Shown here in pieces: positions 1 to 13,652 of a stretch of DNA of 64,000 bases. Made by a program: the position numbers and the translations under genes. Within the stretch, counting starts at the first letter, position 1, and each line of letters starts with the position of its first letter. The stretch comes from Strigops habroptila (taxonomy: Eukaryota > Chordata > Aves > Psittaciformes > Psittacidae), in assembly GCF_004027225.2 (NCBI RefSeq), contig NC_046358.1, forward strand, positions 5,732,720 through 5,796,719, written 5' to 3'. Under the pieces are notes generated by a model. It worked only from the letters and a program-made list of their open reading frames with translations. It did not search any database and was not told where the DNA came from.

Positions 1-689
1 TGAATATTGAACAAGTCTCCAGGACACACACATGTACTTTCAGGGTTCTCTTTCACCTGTTGAGATAACTAAAAGAACCAAGGACACTATTGGAAATGCT
101 AAGATAAAGATAGCATCAGTTGTTCTAGGTATAATAAGGCTTCTGGGATAAGGTGGAAAGCATTTCACTGGGTGCAGGGATCAGTTCTTTCTAAACAATA
201 GTGGTATCTCTACCTTATCCAGCCAGCTGCATGTCCTTGTCTACGTTACTAGAATTAATCCTACACAGAACTCAGCATAATTTGTTGTTTATTTACAACC
301 ACTCTTCTCACATGCTAATGAGTGACACCAGCTCTTCAGAGGCAGAATTTGCTCCTCTTGCCAATCCACCCTTGGCAGACTGTGCCCTTGAAATAGAAGA
401 CTTCAGGGAAGGACTGAAGCCAACGAGAGGGAATGCAAGGGAGGATACTATGATATGAGAAGAATGCCTGCAATTTTACAGGCAGAAGACCCAGCTGTCA
501 GTTATTCAGATGTTTGAACTCACAGATACTAAGCTGTTTCATCAATAAAAGGTATACATTTAGATACTCAACTGCCAGAAAATGCCAGAGAACAAGTGCT
601 CCTCCGGCCTCTATCCTGCTTTATGTACACTTACGATTGAAGGTGGCTGCATTAAGAAATAATGCAATATACCATGCTTCCTCCCAACC

Positions 690-785
690 CCTAAAACAAG
701 AAAAACCCCTTTACTACAACACCATCATCTCCATGCTCCTAAAACAAGAAAAACATCTTTAATACAGCATCGTCATCTCCACGCT
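690..785. repeat. 48-bp tandem duplication (two copies)
   Basis: 690-737 and 738-785 are about 83% identical. Both start CCTAAAACAAGAAAAAC and end with ATCTCCATGCT or ATCTCCACGCT. It is a small minisatellite, possibly variable in copy number. Confidence 0.75.
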
Positions 786-2908
786 AGACAAAGCCGACAC
801 GGATAATGTGGTTACAGGGCACCTTCTTCAAACTCACCCGTGACTGAGAGAAAACATTTTGGGATTGGGACTTTGCTTTTCAACAAGGAAAAACTTTAAA
901 TCTTGACAAATTTTGAAACTCCTTCAAAACCAGTGAAGTCATCTGCCTTCCTTGCACTGTCTTCCAAGCTCTTATCAATCCATAATGGTGCTGCTGGGCC
1001 TTTCCAAATCACTTGACACTACTTGGAAAGCAAAGAGATTGCATGCTGTGGTTTTATCAGAATACATCTGTTCAGTGCATTCAAAGCTTGCAATGAAGTA
1101 TGTACACAGTTGAGTTAAAAAGCAATTGAACCATGATGGTTTAGTGATCCCTAGACTTCTTTTGGCACTCAAACATGGAAGTCACATGCTACAGCTGTAA
1201 AAGAAGAGCACCAAAGGATACCTTGCCAATGGTCATGTTTATAGTTCTAACAAGAATGAGATGAAACCCACATAGCATTCAGTAGAACAACAGTGTACAT
1301 GTTTCATCAGGTATGTTTCAGTTTGTACACTGAAGGTGAAACACCAGTATCTATTTCTTCAGTAGCAAACCTGATGATTTTCTACCTCAACTTTGTCTGT
1401 CACAGTTCACTGCTCTTTGTTTGCCAAACCAATTGCTTGAGTAGCTGTGTTAGAAATCTGATTACAAAAGTGATTCAAGTTAAAAATAAGCTTAAAAAAA
1501 TCAGTACAGAAGTAGTGAAATGATAGAACATCACTGAGTATATCTGGACATCACTCAGCTAAGGGAAAAATAAATCCTTGTGCAGAAAAATCAGCAGCCT
1601 ACATGGCACTCTAGTTGCACTCAAGTCCCAAGAAGTTCCAATTGCAGCAGATGGAAGCTAGCCTCAGAGACTTAATATAAGGTATTTTCTGCGAGATGTT
1701 TTCACTTACTTGGCTTATTTGGTTTTGTTTCTCCTCAAAATCATCACAGAAGGCAACTGGAATGCTAATATTTCTTTAGAGCTCAAGGATAATATTTGTC
1801 TTATCTGCATTTACCTTGAAACCATTTCAAGTTCAAAGTTGTCTGAACGAAGTCCCTGAAGAGTTGAAAAGTCCCTCCTGGATACCAGTCAAAAACTCAG
1901 TATTTTGAAGAGAACTCACTTGATATTTTCTTTAAATCATCTTTTCTGCATAAATACAAGCTACTTCATCCTGCATTTATTTATTTTTGCTTGTATTTCC
2001 TCGCAAAGCTATTACAGTCTGAAAAAAAGATTTTAGAATAACTTCTGGCTATAACATGAACACTGATGTTCCACACAGACTTGGTTGTAAGGAGTATGTT
2101 TGATGACACAGTTAACTTCCTGATGCTTCAGGCTCCTCTACAGTCAATTACTGCTACATTCTGGTTTCAAACTGATTACTGTTGTGTAACTTTGGGAGTC
2201 ATGTAAATTCCTTTTGCTACATTGCCTGCATATTGTCTTACAAGTCAAATAAACATTATTCTAAGAGTTAACGTAGTAGCACGCAAATAGCCAGTGTTTG
2301 GAGGCTGCTTGAAATATTAGATTAACTTGATGCTTACCTAAGCCTCTTCTCAAAATACCTTAGAGCCATTCCTTAGAAGTGACTGAATATTGAGGTCTGT
2401 GCGCTGCAGAGTGGTCATAAGTAAAAAGTAAAATGCTTCTCTACCTATATCCATGTTCCATAAAAATGCTCAGAAAAGAAAAAGCAATTGAGATTCATTT
2501 GTTTGTACAATGTCCCTTTCATAAACTAAGTTTTTAGGTTTTTAACATGCTCAATTTGTACCGATCAGAAATAGAATCATCCAAATATCCACAAATTAAA
2601 TATGAGATGTATTTGACCAACACCTGATTTATTACATATTTAGCAAATGCTCAAATACAAAGAGAGGAAGCAAAGTGTTAAGGCAAAGCCACAAATTTTA
2701 ACTATCTGGCTACAATCCGTGGTCCACCTCACCCTCTGCTGAAACTATGCTGGGTCTGAGACAGTTCAAGATGATTATGCACGATCTTCTGCAACCAAAC
2801 CACAACAAAGAGAGCTGCCACTTTCATATTTCCTCTCTGCAGGTTTGGTTAGTTTTCACATGAATAGATATAAGCTCTTGAAATCCAGTTCTACCTATCA
2901 TAAAGTCG

Positions 2909-2925
2909 TTCCTTCCTTCCTTCCT
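2909..2925. repeat. (CCTT)n simple repeat
   Basis: About four units of CCTT inside a pyrimidine tract. Confidence 0.7.
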
Positions 2926-3362
2926 CCAGAACTGATTTTAATATCATCCAAAGAACTGTTAAAAGGCAGAAAAATTCCCATAGGAAAAATCTTCTGAGTC
3001 TGAATTGGGAAATGGGGAAGAGAAGAGGGGGGTGGGGAAAAAGGGAAGGAAGACTGATATTAAAGGGGTTTTATATTAAAGTTTTTAAATTTCAAATGCT
3101 TATACCGGCTTACTTGCTCTTTTTTGTGTATTTAAAGAAGAGTTAAGTTATTTTAATGGAAAGAAGCTGCAAGGAAGTTTACATGCATCTGTCTAAAATT
3201 AACTGCTTACCACTAACAAAAATGTGAGAGTTCCTTAAGGCCTTGATTCCATTAAATTTGATCTACACAGATGTCTAAGTAGTCTCAGTTTTACCTATCC
3301 AGCCAAAACTTGTATATCCAATGACTGCTTAATTTAATCCAACAGGTGGAACTCCAGGTTAT

Positions 3363-3445
3363 AAATAGAGAAATGAAGGTACATTGAGATTAAGTGATTT
3401 GCCCAAGACACGGATTAAGACAATTAGGATTCCGGAGTTGCCACT
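3363..3445 (-). mobile_element. MIR-like SINE fragment
   Basis: AAATAGAGAAATGAAGGTAC, TTAAGTGATTTGCCCAAGAC and TTAGGATTCCGGAGT align to the MIR core and its flank in inverse orientation (GATGAGGAAACTGAGGC, TTAAGTGACTTGCCCAAGG). It is an ancient amniote SINE remnant. Confidence 0.55.
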
Positions 3446-3862
3446 TTGAATTGCTTTGCTTGTCCCACATTTGCTGCAGCAGACCAAGTACAACAAGGAG
3501 AGCAGAGAAGGGAAGAAAATGCTTAAATCTTCTACGTGGCATCAACAATAAAATGCCAAAACCCTATTGAGCATCAGCTATTTGCCTACAGACTCACTTT
3601 ACACACACCTAAAGCAGGCCTATTATTAGACACAGTATTTTGAGTACACAAGACCTAATCTTATTTATTTTAAATCAGCAGATCACCCTATAAAACAAAG
3701 CTCCAGGCTATGTGTGCATGTGAGGGTGCATAGAGAGATGTTGCAGATACATTCTTGTAACAGAGAAAGCCCAAAAAAATAATGAACAAAGTTTTCAGTT
3801 GCTGTATTACTTCTTAAAAAACCTGTTTCCCTCACAAAGGGAAAATGTTTGATTGCTGCATC

Positions 3863-4822
3863 TGTACATTGCATTTGCATGGCAAAGTTTTGGTAGCAGG
3901 GAGGTTACAGGGTGGGCAGTTTATGTGAGAAGCTGCTAGATGATTTCCCCCATGCCTGATAGAGCCAATAGCAGCCAGCTCCAAGACAGACTCACTGGCC
4001 AAGGCTAAGCCCATCAGCAACAGTGGTAGCACCTCTTCTTAGTGTTTAAGGGGGAAAAACCTGGGCAACAGCAGCTGGAAGAAAGGAGTGAGAATGTGTG
4101 AAACTAACAGCTCTGCAGGCGCCAAGGCCAGTGAGGAAGGAGAGGGAGGAGGTGCTCCAGGTGGTCCATGGTAGCTAATGGTGGAGCAGATACCACCCAC
4201 AGCCCATGGAGGACCCCACACTGGAGCAGGGGGATGCCCAAAGGAGGCTGTGACGCTGTGGGAAGCCCATGCTGGAGCAGGCTCCTGGCAGGACCTGTGG
4301 ACCCATGGAGAGAGGAGCCCACGCTGAAGCAGTTCATGAAGAATTGCAGCCCATGGGAAGGATCCACACTGGAGAAGTTCATGGAAGACTCTCTCTCATG
4401 GGAGGAACCCCATGCTGGAGCAGGGAAGAGTGTGAGGAGTCCTCCTCTGAGGAGGAAGGAGCAGCAGAGATATCATGTGACGACCTGACCACAACCCCCA
4501 TTCCCTATCCCCCTGCGCTGGTCAGGAGGTAGAGAAATCAGGAGTGAGGTTGAGCCCTAGCCCTGGAAGAAGGGAGGGGAAGGTGGGTTTAAGATTTGGG
4601 TTTATTTCTCATTATCCTACTCTGATTTGATTGACAATAAATGAAATTCATTTTCCCTGAGCCATGGTTTGCCCATGACAGTAACTGCTGAGCGATCTCC
4701 CCCTATCCTTATCTCAACCCATGAGCCTGTCGTCGTATTCTCTCTCCCCTGTCCAGTTGAGGAGAGGGAGTGATAGAGCAGCTTGGTGGGTACCTGGTGC
4801 CTGCTCCAGCTGACAGTGCTCA
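3863..4822 (+). mobile_element. Solo LTR of an avian endogenous retrovirus, copy 1
   Basis: The sequence runs from TGTACATTGCATTTGCATGG to about TGCTCA at 4822. It matches a widespread bird LTR type recognisable by its start (TGTATTGGGTTTGCGTGGCA in better copies), the A-rich stretch after GTGTTTAAGG, and a block of degenerate repeats around CCCACGCTGGAGCAG at about 4200-4430. A polyadenylation signal AATAAA lies at 4636-4641. No internal retroviral genes flank it, so it is a solo LTR. The 3' edge is degraded and I find no clear target-site duplication. The family name is not assigned. Confidence 0.8.
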
Positions 4823-5332
4823 CTTTCTGAGAAACAGAGAAATAACATTTAACTAGGGGTTTTTTGTCTTTTCATATTAGTTCTGCAAGATGTCTTAGCT
4901 AGGATTCAAAGGAAATACTTCAAGAGATTACAAAATTGATTTCAGTGACTATTGATTTAACTCCTCTAGTTTAATAAGATTTAATACAGTATTTATTTTG
5001 CTTTGTTTTGCTTTGGGGATACTTCAGATACAGAAGTTATAGAAGATCTATAAGGAAAGAAAAGAGTCATGGAATCAAAAGCTTTCCTAAAAGGTTTATT
5101 CATGAACACTACAGAATACTGAGTGTCAAACTAAAATGCAATAACACAGCATCATTAGAAAGGCACATTCTGCTAAGGGTTTAATGTATTATTCTGTAAA
5201 ACAGCACATGTTTGAAATGCACATGGAAGGGTAATTTTTATGTTGCCTAACTTCAGGCACCCAACTTAGATCCTCAATGAAAAGGCTGCTCTGCCTAAAC
5301 TCCTAATATAATGAATAGAGAGAAAGAGAATG

Positions 5333-5360
5333 AATCTTTCTTTCTATAGAGAGAAAGATT
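5333..5360. repeat. 28-bp near-perfect palindrome
   Basis: AATCTTTCTTTCTA and TAGAGAGAAAGATT form an inverted repeat with 13 of 14 pairs matching and no spacer, centred on CTATAG. Confidence 0.8.
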
Positions 5361-6654
5361 ACCAGAGAGCGATTCATGGCCAGGATCCCATCTAACTGTT
5401 CAAAACTGCCCTATCATCAGTCACTCTCTGTTGGCTATTCAAAGAAGCTTATGAAAACTAGATTTCTAGTTTGTGCATCAAACTTGTATACTCATAGGAC
5501 AAGACATGACAGACACAAGGTGCCACAGGGGCCAAGCTCCAGCAGGTATTCGTTAGTTGTGGCTTTAGCTTCACCAATGCACATACTCAATTTTCCCATA
5601 GCAGCCTCTTCAGAGCAAAGGCCAAGATCCCACTTTGCTGGGTTTGAGATCCAAAGCTCAGCTTTTAAGGCTGTATGTCCAAATAAACAGCAAGGTGTAA
5701 CATAACCAAACCAGGTTCTAGGTTTCTGTGTTTCACCACTTAAATAAAAGGACTCAGAAGATGGCCCTTCACAGAAGAGATGTGTTTAGAAAAGCTTTGA
5801 CAACTCGCCCAGCAGACTGGACCTAAGGGGAAAAACAGTATGCTATTTTATAAGGTGGTCTCTTGAAGAACAACATGCTTGAACAAGAATCTATTCGTTA
5901 GTACTTTGAAGCTATGGAAAAACAACAAAAGGCTGCAACCTCTATATAAAAGGGAAACATTCTGACTTTACAATGCGGGAAAATGAACAAAGAAGATACT
6001 CCAGCATATAAAGTAGTTTCTATTTTGAGCTCCTTCAAAAGGGAATATCTCTTGCCAATTTTACTTTAGAAGCTAGCAACTTCTGTACACAGAGATTGGC
6101 TTTCCAAGTGATACAGTTACCAGCTAAATACCAGGATGCTTATAAGCCAAGGTACTTTTAAAGAGGATATACATTACTAATGCACACACATGAAATTACC
6201 TTCCCCTCCTGAAGAGGGAAGGATTGGTGTGAAAGTGATACTAAGCATGTGGTTCTACAATCGAGATGCTGAACCTGATGACATACGTGAACTAATCTTT
6301 TATCTTGCTCTAAAGACATTGTCTAGAAAAGCAAGTAGCAAAGGGGATTATAATGTTGAAAACAACTAAAAATACGTTATAATAAATACAACCAAAATAC
6401 ATCAAAATAAATCCTGCATCATCCCATGTAGGTCAGGCAGTGATCTACTATTCTGAATAAGGCAAAGATTACTGTCAAAACTTTTAAAAAGACAAAAAGA
6501 TAAGAGATTCTTACAATTTATCTAAACAATATTGCTTTATACCAACACAAGTGTGTTTTCCTACTTGTCTTGTAGTAAAAGAAGCCTGTATCTGTAAGAA
6601 AAATACAATTTTAGCATACAAAATTGAATTCATAATATCCAAATGCCAGACATC

Positions 6655-6725
6655 CTGATTTTACCTCTGACTACATGAACTTCAGCTAGTCAATTCATTT
6701 CCCTGTTTCACTTTCTAGAACTGTC
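6655..6725 (+). mobile_element. Weak MIR-like SINE fragment
   Basis: TACCTCTGACTACATGAACT and CAATTCATTTCCCTGTTTCA recall the MIR/MIR3 text around GACCTTGGGCAAGTCAC and CCTCAGTTTCC. The match is short and diverged. Confidence 0.3.
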
Positions 6726-9700
6726 AAGTGAAAGTGGTATTGCCAAGGTTTTTGGAAAGCTTCATTCCTCATCATCTGTAAAATACCTGGAGATCCTCAG
6801 ACAGCAGGTACAGAAAAGTGTCATGATTAAACATCATTCTGAAATGAAGACATCACGTTTGAGGTTCTGTCCATCACAGAAGAAAAGACATGAAACACTT
6901 CTCAATGCCTTCAGGACAATTACACTTGCTCAGTCATTTCAAGTGTTTGATAAAAGAAGTTTCCAATCAGAGTAGACAGAAAACATAAAGTTCTTTCATG
7001 AAAAAACTGCAGTGTTAACTGTTTAGTATCCTAATCAGGTTGACTAGTATCTGCTTTGCATCATAACTCTGCACAGCACAGCAATCCCTTTGCCACTGCT
7101 GGCAGAAATGAAGAACAATCTATTAACAGTGTGGAAAGTGGGCACGAGAAAGAGGAAATAAAAAGCTTTGTTTCTTTTCAAGTGTTTGGTTTGCTTTAGG
7201 TTTATTATGTACCCCATGTACTCTCCAGCCCCCTTGATATTATTGCTTCTTCTGTTAAGCAACACCAGGTTACAAATAATATACAAGTTCTACTGGGGAA
7301 TCTATACCAGCTTATTAAATCAGCTGATATAAATTCTGACTGCTTCTGGGACTAGACTTTAATGCAGGAAAACCTCAGAGAAGACAAGATTTGACAAGTA
7401 ACTCTGTGAGCACTAGAACTAGCAAAAGAAAGCTTTTATCCTACAAATACGTGGTTCTTGGCTAACTGACACTGAAGTCTAGGAAGGTGTGAACTTCTAT
7501 GGAAGCTTTTCCTGTGCCTGAAGCATTTCTAAGGTCTTTGTCTTTATAACTGAAAAATCATTGCATGAGGCTTTAAGGAATTTATCTACCTGGCAAAAAG
7601 CAGGACCAGAGCTGTGGATTTAAGGGGAGCAGGCTTCAGTATCTTCAGAGATCTGCTTGGAAGAATGCCATAGGATATAGCTCTAGGGAGAAAAAGGGGT
7701 CAAGAGGAGCTCGCTGATATTCAAGTGTCTCTTCCTCCAAGCTCAAGAAAGGTCCATTGTGCCAATGGAGGGGATGAGATTCCTGCTTAGTAAAAGCATG
7801 GAATGCAAATCACTCGCAAATCATCTTATGAAGGAAGGCACCAGATTGTACATTATCACATCATGTTCCTGCAACAAATTCAAAATGGATCAAGCTTAAC
7901 TTATAAATATTACTGACTACATTTCATAACTTATTTGCAGATTACAGGTAAAGTACTACCTTACCCCCATTCCACAAAGTAGTAGTAGTATATCAAAGTA
8001 CTAATCATGCATGCAGATCATTTCTACTGATACTCATTTAGGATTCTTGAAAGGTGCATAACAGAGCATAAACCAACAACCCTTTTAATCATACACAACA
8101 CCTTTATTCTTGATCATACTGATTTAAACCAGACTTACAGACGTTTATTGAGGCAAGGCGACTTTAAAGTGATGTAGGAACTTCTCCACCTAAGTACAGC
8201 TGTACTGTTTAACTAAACTAATTCAACATCACACCTTTATTCAAACACAGATACACTGAATGGCACCAAGGCCTCAAAACAAAGTACAGAGTAGGAACTT
8301 CCTGAGATGAATAGTTTGTAGGCACCAATTATCTTGCCCAACAAGAAAAGGTTTGCTGGAAGAGTTTTGTAACATAGTTACAGAACAGAAATTCAGCTCA
8401 TATCAGTCCTTTTAACATCACAGGGCAAAAATCCGTTCCTCCAAATAAATCAATGGCACTCCCAAGCTTATTTTACTGGAATAACTGAATTTAAAATTGT
8501 TTTTAAGTATAACTAATAAATGAAGGGGAAGAACAGGGAGTGAGAGACTGTAGTTGTTCAAATTCACAATCAACAAACAGGCAAAAATACTAGATATAGG
8601 TCAGGCTTGCTTGACTCAATAGGAGACACAGACTCTAGAGTGAGAAGCACACTATATAGATCAACCAGGTTCACTTAGGAAAGCTAGGAAGTGAATTTGC
8701 AGTGATGGAAACTACACATAACAAGACCACCTGAGAGGAAAGCTGTAAGAAGCAGCTGGGACAATAAAGACACAAAGAAAGCTGGCTCAGATATTTTCCT
8801 GTGCAGCTGGACAGCAGTACTTTAAAAAGATGGCCATTTTAAAAGGTAGATAACTCTTCACTTATCACCTAAGTTACTTTGAAGAATTAATTGCATGCGT
8901 GTAAAGGAGGGTCCTTACTCTTCTGTTCACACTGACCTGGAAATTACATTCTCTCCTCATAGTGCTCCTTAGATTGCACCTACACTGCTCAGAGTAGCTC
9001 AACACATCTCAACACAATCAGAGATGCCAGAGTTTATTCTGCACCAATGAGCTACATGGATGCACTGTAACAACACTCCCCATATGTCAGCTGATCTGCT
9101 GAGATACATCAACTCATCTCAGGCTGCTGTCAAAGAAATAGAGCTCTGCAACTTCCAGGTCCTGAGCTAGTATCTTGAGATAGTGCCGAATTGTACCATG
9201 TGGAAATGCCAACACTGAGCTTAGATTGTCTGTATAAATGTTGCATTAAACAACACAAACAGTTCAAGCCAACAGCATGAGGAGAAATATGGTTTATGGT
9301 TCACTGAGAAGGGAGGAAGATAATTCTTTCCTCAGTCCAGGCACTTGCACATCTTGGGGCAGATTTAAGAGCCAGCAGTGGTTTGAAAGCAGATATGAGC
9401 TTCCCAGAGGCTCTTCTCAAAACTTCTTTGCAGAAAGTCACAGTATAAGTAATCAAGAGAAAACAAGATTTTAATCTCCTTTCTCCACCTTCCTTCCAGC
9501 ATCTCTGATGCTGAAGAGTAGACCAGAAAGGTCATAAAACCACCTAGTTAATGGAGCTAATGCTTCATAGATCTTCTACTGGATGATTGCCTGTGCATGC
9601 ATAGCGTGCAGGTCATCTCGCAAGACTTGCCATAAGTGAAAGAAGAGATAGGCCAACTTCATTTAATATATGAAACATGGAGCATTCAGAGTCCCAAGAT

Positions 9701-12700
9701 CACATAACTTAGAACTAATTTTATTCCAGGGCACTTCCCCACAATTTGGAATATGAACTCTTCAGGGCCATATTGGAACCTAAAAAAAGTCTTAATTGAA
9801 AAAATCCATTTCAGTTGGTTTGCATAAGAATGCTGTCATAGGGATGGGAAACTTGCCAAAAGACTGCAAAGCAAATGGTAATAATAATTACCAGTTGAAT
9901 TTTGGATAATTGCTTAGCAGAATGCAGTAGTGATCACTGCACATAAGCTCATTTATATGTTTCATTCAACTGAGACAAAAAGTAAAGAACATGTAATTTA
10001 ACTTGCCAATGACACAATCAGTGAAGAACTCTCAAAACACACAATATAGCCAGAAAACATTAGAAAACAAACAGAAAAGCTTAGGGTTTTCCAAAAAAGG
10101 ACATTGAGAGAGATACACATCTAGAATATGAGAAAACATTTGGAAATTACAATGAGCTGGTACATGTGCAGAGATATAACTGAAAATGAATTGTAATATG
10201 GGGTAGGGTGGGGGGGGAAGGACACGACCAAACAAAACCAGGTTGGATAAGGAGGACTTCCTGTGTACTACATTCAATTTCACAAACTGCATTGACAAAA
10301 TAGTATGAACTGAATTTAGGGAGAGGCTAGCTGAACACTGCCCCATGTGCTACTACTTCTACAAATGATTACTGCAATGCATTTTAGATCTATGCAACGC
10401 AGATGTTTTAACTTACAATGCTTGCAGATAGACCTCACCATCTCTAAAATCCTCCACTTATTTCTCCTCAGCTTCAGAAATCCTTTGTCCTGACATTCCA
10501 CAGTCATCAGTGGCTCCAGGCAGAGCTATGTTGATAAATCATAAATAGCAACAGCCAGAGTTTTAGGGCAAAGGAACTGCGAAGTGAGTAAAGACTGGAG
10601 ATCAATCATGTCAGCTAAGGCTATTTCACTGCAGTATGAGCTTGCAGAGAACACTGCATTAAAATACACAGCTTAATTATCTTTAGGACATATTATGAGA
10701 CCTTACTGGTTCATAACAACTTTCCTACAATAACACGATATAAAGATCCAATTTGGTTTTAATAACAAAAGGGAAAGAACAGAAGATTCTGACATTTGTG
10801 GCAATCAGTCATCACTATATATTGTTCTATGCATCTCACTGAACAGAGACTGGCTAAGCTACAAATGGAGATAGTGTAACAGCTTACAAGGGAGGGAGTA
10901 AAAAACACAGGGAGGAATCTAATATATAGAGTTACATGTGGAAGTATTAGAATTACACTAGTGATGGAAGGGGTTTTGGAACATCAAGTAATCTTAACAT
11001 GCATTAAAATAGCATCTTTCAAAAAAAAGCTGGGAGAACAGTGGTCCTTCCTGCTCTTCTCAATCTCCAGGTTACATGAATCATGTGGACAGGACATTTC
11101 TTTAACCTTTTTGTAAGGAATCAAGCCTTCCTGGTGAACTCAAGAACTACTCAGAGAGACATACCACTTCTGTGACAGAGACTCTGTGCTTGGTTGTGGT
11201 GAGCTTTTCTTCCATAAGCTCCAAAGGTAGTTAGGCTTCCAATTCCTTAATTCAAGTGTGCAGAAGCAAAGAGGCAGCCATTACCCCACATGATGATTGT
11301 GAAAGAAACAAGATACAGAAGATTTTATTTCAATATGAGCAGTATTTGCTCAGTACTTTCTGTCTGAAGGGGAGGGAAGAGTCTGCAAAAGAATCCTCAG
11401 CCCATATAATCCAACATGCTTTCTGCAGCAGTTCTATGCTTCAGTGCTGCGTGCATCTAAATAAAGTAACAGTCACCCCCGAGTGGAAGGAAAAGATCCT
11501 GTATCTGGTGTTGAACCATTCCAGGGCTGTATCTACAGTATCAAACAGCAGCTATTTTTGCTGGAAGCAATTGGGGGGGTGTAGGGGGAAGCTGTTAAAA
11601 AGCACTAAAGAAAGCTGGGGCTCTAGAAAAAAGTGCCAATGGTCCTGACTGAGCTTTCTGTTCGCTTCTCAATGCATGAGGCCTGGAACAAGCTTCTCAG
11701 TGCAAAATTTCTCTAATTGGCTGGAAAGCATTTAAGGAAAAAATCTTTTTAATTAAAAACAGAGAAGCAACAAGACATGAAAGCCATGGGGGTTGGGAGA
11801 GGCATATGTTGACCTTATGAAGCTTCATAGCCGAACTCTACAGGGGCTGTTTAAACTGAGAAAGCACAGTTTTAATTAAAGAGTCCTGAGGAACAGACAA
11901 TTCAAAAGAGCAGGTCAGCTAGATTCCAAGAGGTCAATTTAAGCAGAAGCAGAGGGAAAACAAGACTTCTGGTCATTTCGCCTTCCTCTGGGAGAAATCT
12001 GTTGCCAACCGAGCATTATACTCTGTGCTTCTCAACAGAAAAGCTAAGCTGTCCTCTAACCACCTCTATGGGTGTTGTGTGTCATTGGTAAGTCCTTACA
12101 GGAGGGAAGAAATTTTGTGAAGTCCACCCCAGACACTGAATCATGTTCTAAAATAAACCAAATTTTTTTTCCCAATGCGTGGAATCCCAGATATGCTTAT
12201 GCATACTTGAAAACAGAAGACTGGATCTTGCTAAGCTTCTAAAACAAGTGGGAAATCCTGTAAAAACAACATCCAGCATATCACCAAACAGAAATCCTCC
12301 TCTTAAAAGAGAAAAGCAATAAACTTTCTCTTTACTTCTTGAAGTGTGTTATGTTACTGTCACATTGAGTGAAGCTAGTTGTTTTCCCTTGCTATTTGGA
12401 GACAAAAGGAAAAATCAATCAGGCCTCCAAACAAAAGGAGTTACAAAGGGCAATGTAACTAGAACCCATTAAGTATCAGGCTAACATAAGAAAATGGAAC
12501 ATAAAAGCTGTGAAGAACTTTCTGTGGAGAACTACTTCCCAGTAATTCAAAAGGATAAGGAATTCGGAAGAAAAGTAGCATCTACAGTAGTCTCCCAGGA
12601 GAAACAGTAATGCTAGTGCATGGCTCTGCACATACACAGATTGCCACATTTAAGTATTGCTTCTGTTCAGATAGATTTCTCTCTTATTGGCCCTTTGAGA

Positions 12701-13652
12701 ACTCCTGGCTAGATGCCTCTGCTTGGGTGATCGAGGCGTATATTCCAAGTCAAGGCATGGTTACTTCAAGACTGACAAAGCAGTACATTTCCCTGCATCA
12801 AGGAGGAGCAACTAGTAGCCAAATGAAGCCATCAGTTCACTCATTGGTGAGACATCATCTGCTTTTCTAAGACTCCAATGAAACACTCAGAAGTGGAAAG
12901 GTGGGGGGTTGGTTTGCCTGGGGGGCTGTGAGTTTGTCTAAGCTTGGAAATTGTATCATCTTACATCTCTAATTTTATTCTCCCTTGCTTTCCTCCAGCC
13001 AGGGTGCAAGCTTTGATGCAAGATCTCATTTATTATGCTGACCTATACCTGCACAGACCTGGCACTTACGCAGTTTACAAGGAACACATCCTTCACAAGT
13101 AGACAAAATTAGGAAAAAACCCACCACTCGTTCCTAAAACTGGAATGAATCATAAAGTAAACGAGACAGGAAAATGGCAGTAAACACTTTTCTGGCAAAG
13201 GAATAAATAAAAACAAGAACATCCTGAGAAACATGGAAGTTAGTGAATGTAATGCTTTAGACAAAGGAAGACAAATGTGCCTTCATAATTCTTCACAGAC
13301 ATAAATCCAAGACGATACTGAAGCATGGAGCAATCCCTGCCCAGAAACAGGAGAGAAAACTGGGAAAGAGCAAAATCTTCCTATAGAGGGCAAAGAGCAT
13401 ATTTTCATTCTTTTCTGCATACAAAAATTAAATTGAAATAAAATGGACATTCAATGAATAACTCTCCATATACCTGACACAAGGCACCAAGTACAGAAAG
13501 ATCCGAGTTTAGGTCTCAAAAGCCATATACCAATGTTAATCCAAACTATACTGCTAATTGCAGAACCAGCAGGTTGTTTGTCCCATGCTCTGTTGCATGG
13601 TATAGGATAACCATAAACAGAACTTCTTACCAGGACTCCATAAGTTACCTAC

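Noticed and set aside
4168..4532. Overlapping frames of 106 and 87 codons
   Set aside because: They are translations of the degenerate repeat block in the LTR at 3863-4822.
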